Assembly: GCA_027886185.1 (NCBI GenBank)
Contig: WOAB01000142.1
Location: forward strand, 62,001-126,000
Direction of reading: 5' to 3'
Length of the DNA: 64,000 nucleotides
From: Rheum nobile
Taxonomy: Eukaryota; Streptophyta; Magnoliopsida; Caryophyllales; Polygonaceae
Translations under genes and position numbers: made by a program
Shown: piece after piece, positions 11,817-21,727 of the stretch
How the letters are laid out: every line of letters starts with the position of its first letter
How positions within the stretch are numbered: position 1 is the first letter of the stretch
The notes under the pieces: generated by a model
The model's input: the letters and a program-made list of their open reading frames with translations, nothing else
Database searches by the model: none
What the model was told of the DNA's origin: nothing

Positions 11817-13147
11817 TGCTAATTCCTACTATGCAAGTAATCCAAACAAACCTTAAATCGTAGTCCTAGGTAAGTAAAAGTCGAATCCACATGGAGGCGA
11901 ATTCTATCTAAATATGCAATTCGTATGTCAATCAAACGTAATCAAAGGGGGGTTTTGTGAGTTTTATAAGTTCTAAACATGCAAAAGGTAAACAAGCTAA
12001 AGAGTTGTGAAATCAGTGATAGGAAAAGAACTTAGTCAAACAACATCCACTATTCGTATGACAAGTTGATCCTAGATACTCATTCAAAATCTCATACAAT
12101 GGAAATTCCAATTCCTCTTCAGATATAACTAATAGCACAACCAGATACTATTAACACTAACTAATTAAACAACCCTGAAGCTATCAAGATTCAGTTTAAC
12201 AGCAGTTTTACGGATAGGAATATAGTTGGATACAATTCTAGCATAAAACAACCAGCTTTTATCCTAGAATGTAAATCAGTTCTCTTCTGCATAAGACTAG
12301 CACAACCAGATACTAGTACGATGCAATTGCTACTCTGAAATAGATATGCTCAACCAGTAACAATCTAGATCTAGCAATCAATCAATAACAACAAACCCTA
12401 GATGATCAGACTAGAGATTATCAATATCAATCCTAAGCAACTTAAGCAAGAGAAAGATAAAAACCATGCAATAGATTAAGAACAAGAATCTCACAACTAA
12501 ATCCAAACGAAAGCTTCAGCGTCTGACTAAGCAAGAGAGGCTTAGTTCTTCATAGCAAATACGTAAAAACTAATTAGGGTTTGAGAGAGAAAGAAAGATA
12601 GGCAAAACAAGCCTTTTCTCAACCCTTAAATACTAAAAGAAATAAAGCTAAGTTAACCTAAAACGAAATAATAAAAACGTAATAAAATAATTCGAAATAA
12701 CATATAAGGAAAATCGGCTCGGCGGTACTTCCAACAGCGACGGCGGGCGCCGCAATTCCATGGCGGGTGCCGTAATCACGGCGGGCGCCGCAATTCCACG
12801 GTGGGCGCCGTGCACAAGTCGTAGCCAGCTTCTCTGGGCAGGAATTGGCGGCAGTCGCCGTAAGTTGCACGGCGGTCGCCATGAACTCGTTTCTTCCTCC
12901 TTTGTCTCTGCAGCTCCCGAAAGCGTATCTTCAGCACCTCCTCGCCAATACTTCAAAACTCCTTGGCGTCTACTACTGGTGACTTCTCCTCAGTGTCTCC
13001 TATGATCTCCAAAATAGCTCAAACACCTCCAAATACACCAATTTTGCCTCCAAACACCATACACATGAATGTGTCTAAATCTACCCGAATGGCACCAATA
13101 AAACCTCTAATGACTCTTACTTAAGCCCTACAAAGTAGTGCTTATCA
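11817..13147 (-). repeat. 3' LTR of the gag-protease element
   Basis: Matches 17619-18930 from TGCTAATTCC to the end and finishes in TTATCA. It has an extra copy of the CGGCG-type palindrome unit at about 12760 relative to the other LTR, and scattered substitutions. The first 19 bp present in the other LTR are absent. Confidence 0.85.
12718..12890. repeat. CGGCG..CGCCG palindromes in the left LTR
   Basis: Five or more short units of the form CGGCGGGCGCCG, CGGCGGTCGCCG or variants, spaced 20-40 bp apart. The other LTR has matching units at about 18540-18668. Confidence 0.75.
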
Positions 13148-13162
13148 AACCACCCCATGCTT
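13148..13162 (-). other. Polypurine tract of the gag-protease element
   Basis: Reads AAGCATGGGGTGGTT on the minus strand, directly before the 3' LTR, where plus-strand DNA synthesis would be primed. Confidence 0.7.
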
Positions 13163-14831
13163 AGACCTTTGTTCATCCTCGAGTAAACTAATAGAGAGTC
13201 TACTCCTCCAATTCAGCATCCAAGGTCTCATGAAGCATATCCTCCAACTAAGAGTCACCTAACCCATGCCAAGCTCCTGGCACCAATCTCATTCACAACA
13301 CATCCACAACTCAACAAGCTTAAGGGGAAAGCAGAGTACTTCCCCAAAGCTAACCTGGACATCCAAAAGTGTGAGTAACCTCTAATCCTAGCCTCCATCT
13401 ATTGCTCCTTATGTCTTCCAGAGTGACCTATCTGACAATCCTTCTTTGACTCCTCTTCTTATGACACCTCGCCAAGAATAGTGAGAAATCCTAGAATCGC
13501 TCTTCTTCTTTTTCGCTCATTTTGCCAAGGCGCCCTTTCGGGTTTTCACCAAGCCACTCATTTCATTTTTCCAATAGATGTACTCACATAAGCTCACGTC
13601 ACTCTTGACCTCATATTACCCCAGCCTAATGCTGGTCCAGGCCACCTGCTTATTACCTAGGCCGCCCTTTCGGGTTTTCGACCTATCCCAGGATTTCAAT
13701 GATAGCCTTTTTTCAAATTTTTGGCTTTTTCTCTTTATTCATTTTCTCCTCAGCAACGTAGCAAGTATAAAACCCTACCCCATGCTTAAACATTGCATTG
13801 TCCTCAATGTAATGAAAGACAAAAGAATAAAGCACAGGGAAAAGCAAAAAATAACTCACAACGTTGCCGAGTTGTCTTGGACACTTCCTTGTTGCTGGCG
13901 GTGTAGTCATAAAAGCTCATATCCGGGTGTTGAGCGTGCGTCGTCATCACTCCATAATCTTCTTCTACCGTGCAACCATAAGGGGACCACTTGGTGAGTA
14001 GTGGTAATCAAAGGATTCGGGGCTGCACGGCCTTCAACGCTATCAACTCCTACCATACAACCAAAAGGGACCACTCTGGTGAAGTAGTGGTCAAACAAGG
14101 GAACGGGGTTGCATGTCCTTCAAAAATGGGCCAAGATGTCATCGTGGTTGGGCCCTGGTATTCCTCCTCTCCAGCTGTCGAGTGCAGGGCCATCATCGTT
14201 GCCAAATAAATGTAGGGCGAATGTATTCCTCCGTGAGCAACATGATGCGCACCTCTCCGTGGGGAATCTGAACAGCTCGGTAAAACTTTTTTTTTCCCGG
14301 GGTTTTTATTGACTTTTACTCCCCATTTTTTTTTTGATAAAGAAAGGAGTTGAACCTGAAAATGGCGGCGATCGCCGTGATTACACGGCAGTCGCCGTCA
14401 TTTGCCGCAAGCAGAGTGAGCGAGGGAGGGGAAAACGGCGGGCGCCGTAAGGAGGGCGACGGGCGCCGTGAACTCCTCTTCGCTTTGATACGCTTCCTGT
14501 AGGTTAGTTCGACAAAAAAAACAAGAACTAAAGGGAAAAATAAAAGAAATTGACTAAGGGAAGGGAAATAAACTACCTAACATCGGGTTGCCTCCCGAGC
14601 AGCGCCTTGGTTAATGTCGTGGCTCGACATACTACTCGAACAGCCTCAATCCATATCATCAGGCTCTTTGGGAACCTTCTCAATCCATACCTCCTTCCTG
14701 AACCAATCATGGAAAGGTTTGAACCTTAGACCATGCTTCTTCTTCAGTGGCTTCTCCATCTTGACCTTCTTGGTCGCGTCTACCCCATTCTTAGATCGAT
14801 TAGGGGGGTGTTTAGCCTTAACTTCAGAGAC
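13163..14831 (-). other. Non-coding 3' region of the gag-protease element
   Basis: About 1.67 kb where an autonomous relative would have pol. No domain is recognisable. It contains two near-copies of a GCGCCCTTTCGGGTTTTC-type string (about 13528 and 13662), two copies of an ACCATACAACCA-like block (about 13970 and 14050) and a CGGCG-type palindrome cluster at 14363-14472. Confidence 0.6.
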
Positions 14832-15593
14832 CTACACTGAAGAGGGAATGAGCTTCTCGCTCGGAGTTAGCAGCAAAGGTGATTTGCCTGGTAGCTCTGG
14901 AGGGAACTTATAGTGAGCGTCCCACGCATGAACACCTTCCTGCAAGTTAGTGGATATAGCAGAATCCAAGCTAGGATCAACAATAGGTGGTGTGTCATCT
15001 AGGTGGTCCTCATCAAAAACATCTTGCACCACAGGCTCAAGGATATCAATTGCACACAAGGAATGATCATCGGAAGGGAATTTCATGGCTTTATAGATAT
15101 TATAATTAATGGTTCGGCCATCAAATTCCATAGTCAAGGAACCAGTACTCACGTTGATCTTAGTGTTGGCAGTTTTCAAGAAGGGTCTCCCTAACAGAAT
15201 AGGGGTTGCATGCATATCATGTTCCATATCAAGCACATAGAAGTCAGCAGGAAAAGTAAGATCACCAACCCTAACCAAAACATCCTCCACTATCCCTATA
15301 GGACGCACACTAGATCTATCAGCTAGCTGAATGGAAATTTTGGTCGCATGCATGGGTCCTATTCCTAAGGATTCACAAAGAGATGAAGGCAAAACATTTA
15401 TGGAAGCACCAAAATCTAACATAGCTTTATTGAACTTGGTACCTCCAATAGTGACGGGAATGGTGAACATACCTGGGTCGCCACACTTCTTGGGTAAGCG
15501 CTTCTGAAAAATAGCAGAGACATGTTCGCTTACCTTCACCTTCTTCTTGCTGTTCCTATCCTGATTCCTCTTTGTGGTGCACATCTGCTTCAA
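14832..15593 (-). pseudogene. Retroviral-type aspartic protease region
   Basis: Downstream part of the gag-protease frame, separated from gag by one in-frame stop (15597-15599). It carries an LDFGASINVLP active-site motif (the DFGA form in place of D-S/T-G-A) followed by an ILLGRPFL flap-like motif, the usual retropepsin pattern of Athila-type elements. The protease would cleave the Gag precursor. The reading frame continues to 14832 without RT similarity. Either the stop is read through or the copy is dead; other lesions in gag favour the latter. Confidence 0.75.
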
Positions 15594-15596
15594 GAA

Positions 15597-17520
15597 CTAC
15601 ACATAACGAGGGACAGACTTGATCAAATTTAGGAGAGGCATGTTGACCTCAACGTTTCTGAACATCTCAAACATGTCCTTGTCCTGCGCAAGTGGCTTGG
15701 TACGCTTTAATACAGATGGGAATGGTGCAACGGGCTTCCACTCAGGAAAAATTGGAGGTACATACTCCTTCTCAGCCTCAGCATCGGCTTCAGAGGGGCG
15801 GCGGGCGCCGTAAGAAGTGCGGCGGGCGCCGTGAACATCATCAGAAAGTTCGAAGTTTGGCTCACCGTCACGGCGGGCGCCGTGATTATTGCGGCGGGAG
15901 CCGCAATTTTCATCAGAGACTTCGAGAGCTGAGTCATCTTCACGGCGGGTGCCGTGGTCTTCACGGCGGGTGCCGTGGTCTTCACGGCGGGTGCCGTGGT
16001 CTTCACGGCGATCGCCGTCGATGTCACGGCGGGCGCCGTAAGTTGCACAGCGGTCGCTGTCGCTGTCGCTGTTCTGTTCCAGCTCCTGATTCGCTTCCTT
16101 GTCGACCTCAGAATCATCCTCTTCGAGTCTCTTCCCGCTCCTCAGAGTTATAGAACTGACGTTCCTAATGTTCGGGTTCACTTCCGTTTGAGATGGAAGT
16201 TTACCAGAGATCTTCGCGTCAAGCTTGTTCACCACCTGAGAGATCTGGCCAAATTGTCTTTCCAAGTTCTGAATGCTGGATTGTGTAGTCTCTTGGAATT
16301 GCAATTGGTTCTTAGACAGCTTAGGAACATTCTCATTGAGGTTCACGTGGCTCTGCATCAGCATCTTCATCATATCCTCCATAGACGACGAAGGGTTCGA
16401 ACTCTGCCCTTGAGGATTGGGCACAAATGGTGGCCTAGGTTGTTGAGGATGACCCTGTTGTTGATTTTGTTCCGGGTCTCTCCACCTGAAGTTGGGATGA
16501 TCCCTCCAACCTGGATTGTAGGTATTGGAGTAGGGATCATGCTTGGGCCTCTGCTGATATCCTCCTACTGCATTCACTTCCTCTTGTAGAGTAGGACATG
16601 AATCAGTGGGATGCAAGTCGTCATGACAAATCTCACAGGCCTTAGCCTGCTGGAGCATACCTTTCAGCTTCAGACGCCTCACCTCCTCTCTCAGCACATC
16701 AAAATCAGCCTGATCAATTTTTGATTGAGAGCTAGCCACTGTCAAGCTTTGGTAACCTCTCCCACTGTACTGCCTCGAGTCATCAGCCAGAGTAGCAAAT
16801 ATCTCTAGAGCCTCTTCATAAGTCCTCTTCAGAATATTCCCACCACATGCAGAATTTACCATCCGACGATCATCTTCACGGAGTCCTCCATGCAGGTAAA
16901 GAATCAGATCATGATTAGCATAACCATGGTAGGGGCAACTCTTCACCAATTTCTTGAAGCGTTCATAGTAGTCATAGAGGGACTCATTAGACAGTTGCTC
17001 TACGTTGCAGATCTTCTTCTTGAGCTGATTGGACTTGATTGCCGGAAAGTATTTATCAAGAAACACCTTCTTCAAATTCACCCAAGTAGTAATACTTCCT
17101 AGGGGTAGAGAATGATACCAGTCCTTAGCAGAGTCCTTCAGAGAAAAGGAGAAGACTCTCAACCTCATCTGATCTTCAGTAATATCAGATGGCCGCATGC
17201 TGGTGCAGACCTCAAGGAATTCATCCAAGTGCTGAATAGGATCCTCAAGCGGGGTACGTTCCACTGAATTTCGGGAGTAGATGGACTACTCTTGTCTTGA
17301 GCTCAAATTTAACCCCATCACCAAAGGCAGGAAATTGCACAACACGAGTTGGTTGCTCCAAGTTAGGAGCTGTCAGAGATTCAAGAGTAACACGTTGATC
17401 AGCCATCGTATCAGCTTCCTGAAGTAGTATATTCGCATCCTTGCGAGCTTGAAGAAAAGTTCTCTCGATTTCTGGATCAAAAACTAGAGGTAGATTATTA
17501 GTAACACGGGTATGAACCAT
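15597..17520 (-). pseudogene. Gag of the non-autonomous element, frameshifted
   Basis: Structural protein that would package element RNA. An N-terminal part starts at 17520, and a frame change near 17250-17264 moves to a 555-residue frame with the retrotransposon gag domain (FSFSLKDSAKDWYHSLP-type motif), a C-x2-C-x4-H-x4-C zinc knuckle (about 16625), a PYSNTYNPGWR motif and an LRSGK motif. Near the C-terminus a (H/Y)GARRD, HGTRRED and related repeat array (about 15797-16045) is encoded by CGGCG-type palindromes. A stop at 15597 ends it. The size is close to Athila gag. One frameshift and one stop make this copy probably inactive. Confidence 0.8.
15797..16045. repeat. In-frame CGGCG-type palindromes in gag
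   Basis: At least nine short units (CACGGCGGGCGCCGTG and variants) within 250 bp, all kept in the same frame so that the minus strand reads GARR or GTRR each time. The unit is nearly self-complementary around a 2-nt centre. Confidence 0.8.
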
Positions 17521-17580
17521 AAGATAGGTTCACACCAAGATTGGCACACAAATCACACACACAAAATAGATTATTGCCTC

Positions 17581-17597
17581 CTCGGCAACGGCGCCAA
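17581..17597 (-). other. Primer binding site, tRNA-Asp type
   Basis: On the minus strand reads TTGGCGCCGTTGCCGAG directly inside the 5' LTR, the same PBS class as the Athila element at 21607. Confidence 0.8.
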
Positions 17598-17599
17598 TT

Positions 17600-18930
17600 T
17601 GATAACAGAAATTTGTCGTGCTAATTCCTACTATGCAAGTAATCCAAACAAACCTTAAACTGTAGTCCTAGGTAAGTAAAGGTCGAATCCATAGGGAGGC
17701 GAATTCTATCTAAATATCCAATTCGTATGTCAATCAAACGTAACCAAATGGGGGTTTTGTGAGTTTTGTAAGTTCTAAACATGCAAAAGGTAAACAAGCT
17801 AAAGAGTTGTGAAATCAGTGATGGGAAAAGCACTTAGTCAAACAACATCCACTATTCGTATGACAAGTTGATCCTAGATACTCATTCAAAATCTCATGCA
17901 ATGGAAATTCCAATTCCTCTTCAGATATAACTAATAGCACAACCAGATACTATTAGCACTAACTAATTAAACAACCCTGAAACTATCAAGATTCAGTTTA
18001 ACAACAGCTTTACGGATAAGAATATAGTTGGATACAATTCTAGCATAAAACAACCAGCTTTTATCCTAGAATGTAAATCAGTTCTCTTCTGCATAAGACT
18101 AGCACAACCAGATACTAGTACGATGCAATTGCTACTCTGAAATAGATATGCTCAACCAGTAACAATCTAGATCTAGCAATCAATCAATAACAACAAACCC
18201 TAGATGATCAGACTAGAGATTATCAATATCAATCACAAGCAACTTAAGCAAGAGAAAGATAAAAACCATGCAATAGATTAAGAACAAGAATCTCACAACT
18301 AAATCCAAACGAAAGCTTCAGCGTCTGACTAAGCAAGAGAGGCTTAGTTCTTCATAGCAAATACGTAAATACTAATTAGGGTTCGAGAGAGAAACGAAGA
18401 TAGGCAAAACAAGCCTTTTCTCAACCCTTAAATACTAAAAGAAATAAAGCTAAGTTAACCTAAAACGAAATAATAAAAATGTAATAAAATAATTTGAAAT
18501 AACATATAAGGAAAATCGGCTCGACGGTACTTCCAACAGCGACGGCGGGCGCCGCAATTCCACGTCGGGCGCCGCAATTCCACGGCGGGCGCCGTGCACA
18601 AGTCGTAGCCAGCTTCTCTGGGCAGGAATTGGCGGCGGTCGCCGTAAGTTGCACGGCGGTCGCCGTGAACTCGTTTCTTCCTCCTTTGTCTCTTCAACTC
18701 CCGAAAGCGTGTCTTCAGCACCTCCTCGCCAATACTTCATAACTCCTTGGCGTCTACTATTGGTGACTTCTCCTCAGTGTCTCCTATGATCTCCAAAATA
18801 GCTCAAACACCTCCAAATACATCAACTTTGCCTCCAAACGCCATACACATGAATGTGTCTAAATCTACCCGAATGGCACCAATAAAACCTCTAATGACTC
18901 TTACTTAAGCCCTATAAAATAGTGCTTATT
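17600..18930 (-). repeat. 5' LTR of the gag-protease element
   Basis: Begins TGATAACAG and ends near CTTATTA; its partner ends CTTATCA, so TGATAA..TTATCA inverted tips are inferred. It contains the CGGCG-type units at about 18540-18668. Confidence 0.85.
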
Positions 18931-19096
18931 AGTGCCGCCCAAGGCCAAACCGAGTTATCAAAAATCCGATTTGCTTGGGCTGCACCTAGTGCCGTCCAGA
19001 GGCAAACCGGTTTTTGGGAAGGGCTTTCTGGGCGGCCAGATGTGCCGCCCAAGGAGGAGTGTGAAGTAAAAAAAAAGCATGCACGGTTTTTTCGCC
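18931..19096 (+). repeat. Right terminus of MULE A
   Basis: Resumes after the retrotransposon with GTGCCGCCCA, then GGGCTGCAC..GTGCCGTCCA and GGGCGGC..GTGCCGCCCA palindromes, and the terminal inverted repeat ending TTTTTTCGCC at 19096. Aligns with 62807-62977 of copy B. Confidence 0.85.
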
Positions 19097-19105
19097 TTAA
19101 TTTTT
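19097..19105. repeat. 9-bp TSD, right of MULE copy A
   Basis: TTAATTTTT, perfect match to 4766-4774. Confidence 0.9.
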
Positions 19106-19289
19106 ATTCATTGCTTCTCCTTTTTAAGCTTAGCTGTAACATTTTGTTCTATTTAGATTAGATAAATCAAATTTAATCGTCTATAAAATCTTGACTTAGT
19201 AAATCAGTGTTGTGATTCATTATGCTGGTCATCATTTGAATATGTCTAAATTGAGAGTATAACTTACTACAACTTAGTATCGAGCCTAC

Positions 19290-19370
19290 AGAGGAATAGT
19301 GGAATGTAAATTACATAACTATAACTTATTTAGATCAATTGGAAAATACATGTAGTTATAGTCAATTGTA
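19290..19370. repeat. Short tandem repeat at the RTE insertion site
   Basis: A GGAAAATACATGTAGTTATAG-like unit of about 65 bp occurs here once and, past the RTE element, twice more at 31830-31920. The LINE inserted into a small tandem array. The stretch 19106-19289 shows nothing else. Confidence 0.5.
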
Positions 19371-19373
19371 CCA

Positions 19374-20061
19374 AGGGTCGGTGTTAAGCCCGTTCCTATT
19401 TACTATAGTGCTGGATGTGATATCAGGGACAATACAGGGTGAGGTACCGTGGTGCATGCTGTTTGCAGACGACATTGTGCTAGTGGACGAGACCAGGAAT
19501 GGATCAATAGTAAGCTAGAACTTTGGAGGGAGAAGCTAGAGTCCAAGGGCTTTAAATTGAGTAGGACTAAATCCACGTATGTTGAGTTCGCCTTTGGTGG
19601 ATGCGATGCAACCGGGGCAGAAGTGCAGCTTGGTGGGGAGGTCGTCCCGAAGAAGGAGACTTTCAAGTATTTGGGGTCTTTTATACAAAGTGACGGTGGT
19701 ATATATGCAGACATTAAGTACAGAATATAGATGGGCTGGCAAAAATGGAGGGACGCGTCAGGCGTTTTATGCGACAAGAAAGTGCCACTCAAGCTAAGGG
19801 GTAAGTTCTACAAGGTTGTAGTTAGGCCGGCGTTACTGTATGGTGCAGAGTGTTGGCCGATGAGAAATGATCAATAACAGAAGCTGATGGTGGCAGAGAT
19901 GAGGATGCTACGCTGGATGTGCGGACATACCCGATTGGACAGGATCCGAAATGAATCAATTAGAGAAAAGATTGGAGTGGCAAACGTGAGAGACAAGTTG
20001 CGCGAATCTAGACTCCGATGGTTTGGGCAATGCAGAGGAGGCAGCCGGATGCACCAGTGCA
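19374..20061 (+). pseudogene. RTE reverse transcriptase, C-terminal part
   Basis: Starts inside the RT palm (GSVLSPFLF-type motif), then the FADDIVLV catalytic motif at about 19464, a KTFKYLGS-like motif near 19650 and the RLRWFGQ motif near 20015 that marks plant RTE proteins. A 1-2-bp loss near 19500 and stops at about 19728 and 19875 break the frame. The C-terminus continues past the Athila element at 31396. It would have nicked the target and copied LINE RNA, but this copy is dead. Confidence 0.8.
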
Positions 20062-20066
20062 TAGAT
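20062..20066. repeat. 5-bp TSD, left of Athila
   Basis: TAGAT, identical to 31391-31395. Confidence 0.85.
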
Positions 20067-20414
20067 TGATAGCATGCATTTAGACTAGTTTAGATCACGT
20101 TTATTTCCGTCATTGTGGTTTGTTTTGCTCCTTTTCCTTTTAGTTTTATTTGGTTTTAGTAGATTAGTAGAGTTCGGGGTCTACTCTTGCGTTTGTCTCA
20201 TTTCAGGATCTCTTGGAGGCATTTTTGGAGAATGATGGCGTTGATGTGATGATGTTCGAGTGGATGGCTCGAGGGCGCGGATGATAAGAAGGAGCAGGGA
20301 CCGAGGCCGATCAAAGAGAGTGTCCGAGCCAAGAACTAAAAAAGGAGACTGAGCCAAATCCGGCCATTACCCGGCCGGATCACGCCCCTGCCCTTGGCCA
20401 GCACAGCGGCTCGT

Positions 20415-20610
20415 CAACTGAACGTCACCCGGGCCGTGACCCGGCCGGATGACACACCGGGTCATGTCAACTGAACGTCACCCGGGCCGTGACCCGGCCG
20501 GATGACACACCGGATCAGCACCCAGGAATTCGCCCGGATGACACACCGGGTCATGTCACCTGAACGTCACCCGGGCCGTGACCCGGCCGGGTTTCAGACC
20601 GGGTCGGGAC
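20415..20610. repeat. 53-bp GC-rich subrepeats in the Athila LTR
   Basis: Three units of about 53 bp starting CTGAACGTCACCCGGG, each holding ACCCGGGCCGTGACCCGGCC, a string dense in nested CCGG/CCCGGG palindromes. The 3' LTR carries them at 30205-30400, and a related unit reappears twice downstream of pol (27268-27321 and 27390-27444). Confidence 0.8.
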
Positions 20611-20668
20611 GCCATTTCGTTTCTGGCTCGTTTTATCCCGAGCGTTTTGCCTTCTATTCGTAGGGGGT

Positions 20669-20675
20669 ATAAAAG
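20669..20675 (+). promoter_or_regulatory. LTR TATA box
   Basis: TATAAAA, placed just after the GC subrepeats and about 930 bp before the end of the LTR; the same box is at 30459 in the 3' LTR. Likely start region of the element's RNA. Confidence 0.6.
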
Positions 20676-21606
20676 CAAAGTGGAAACTGCTATTCCTGAT
20701 ATCTTGTAACTGCCTTAGACGTTTCTAAACTCTCAAAAACCCTAGGGAAAACTTGGAGATTTTGGCTAGCCTCGATTGTTGGAATCTCGTATCTCTTTGG
20801 AGAAGACAATTGGTATGTTGTTTCTTTCAATGAAATTGATTTCTCTTTCTCTCATGTCTAGCTAAATCCTCTTTTCTAAGGTTGGGTGAACCCAATGGTG
20901 ATTTGATAAGGTTTGATTGGTGGTGTTTGATTGTATGGTTATGTGAATGTGAATTGATTCTATCATAGGTTGCTTAATGACCTAATTACTTTGTAATTGG
21001 GATTTCTAATTAGAATTTGAGACCGACCGGAGATAATGATAATTGGAGATTGATGTTAAATGGATCCCTAGGATAGAACTTGTGGGTTAATTGCGTGACC
21101 ATCGATTTAACCCTTTGTGGTGCTTGACTATCGATTAGGTTTTTGGATGAGTAGATTCCGCTGAGACCGACCGGAGATGTTGTTTCTACTTGTCCATTGA
21201 TCTATGTAGAACTTAATGGACCTAAATCGGATTAGCTTTATGCGAAAGTGATTGCTAATCGAATTTAGGTACATACACTATTGTCTGACCATGAAGTAGT
21301 GTTGATATTAGATAGTGAGACCTTCAATTTACATTTGCATTGAAATATAATTAAATATTGCTTAGAATCTATCGTATCACCATTGTGGGGAGCCTAACCT
21401 TGGAAGCCTTTTTCCTTGATTGATAATCTTGTTTTGCTTGATAATTGTTACCATTGAAACCAAACCGAATTGCAACCTTTTCTTGTTTACGACTTAATCT
21501 ATTAGTTGAATTGACAATTGGTACTACATAGTCCCAGAGTTCGACACCTTGGTACTACAACCGAACCCGTACACTTGCGGGGTAGGATTTGGACCTATCA
21601 AGTTTT

Positions 21607-21625
21607 TGGCGCCGTTGCCGGGGAC
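21607..21625 (+). other. Primer binding site, tRNA-Asp type
   Basis: TGGCGCCGTTGCCGGGGAC begins 6 bp after the LTR. This is the PBS widely found in Athila elements. Confidence 0.85.
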
Positions 21626-21727
21626 TATTGTTAGTATTGGTTGTTACGTGCAACCGATAGATTAGGTCTCATTTTTGTTTTTGACTTTGTTTCCTTTGTC
21701 TTTGGTTTCAGATTTGTTCTCATTCAT

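Larger units (their letters stand above)
11817..18930 (-). mobile_element. Gag-protease Ty3/gypsy retrotransposon (Athila-like, non-autonomous)
   Basis: A minus-strand LTR element with two 1.33-kb LTRs, a PBS of tRNA-Asp type next to the right LTR, a PPT next to the left LTR, and only gag and aspartic protease between them. There is no reverse transcriptase, RNase H or integrase, and the 1.6 kb after the protease is non-coding. It lies inside MULE copy A. The outer 19 bp of the left LTR are missing, so the exact target duplication cannot be read. The Gag motif order (SPYSNTYNPGW-like, LRSGK) and the PBS are those of the Athila/Tat group, suggesting it depended on an Athila-type partner. Confidence 0.85.
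4775..19096 (+). mobile_element. MULE copy A (transposase-OTU, PB1-like, PMD cargo)
   Basis: A Mutator-like DNA transposon bounded by perfect 9-bp target duplications. Its ends are inverted: left GGCGAAAATTCCCGC, right GCACGGTTTTTTCGCC. The terminal regions carry GGGCGGCAC-type palindromes. Inside, in order, are a transposase-OTU pseudogene (+), a truncated PB1-like gene (-) and a PMD pseudogene (-). It is interrupted at 11817-18930 by a gag-protease retrotransposon, after which the right terminus continues. Compared with copy B it has lost about 3.1 kb between the PB1-like gene and PMD exon 4. No product needed for movement is intact. Confidence 0.9.
20067..21600 (+). repeat. 5' LTR of Athila
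   Basis: 1,534 bp, TGATAG to CTATCA. It has a TATAAAA box at 20669-20675 and GC-rich tandem subrepeats at 20415-20610. Confidence 0.95.

Noticed and set aside
12648..12956. Arg/Pro-rich proteins in the LTRs (also 18450-18740)
   Set aside because: Translation of the CGGCG-type palindromes within LTR sequence; no start context and different unit number in the two LTRs.
13578..13997. A gene in the 3' region of the gag-protease element
   Set aside because: Low-quality frame across repeated strings, no domain, and it runs against the element's coding strand.
21607..21625. tRNA gene fragments at the PBS sites (also 17581 and 60219)
   Set aside because: Only the 13-19 nt complementary to tRNA 3' ends are present, right inside LTRs; these are primer sites.
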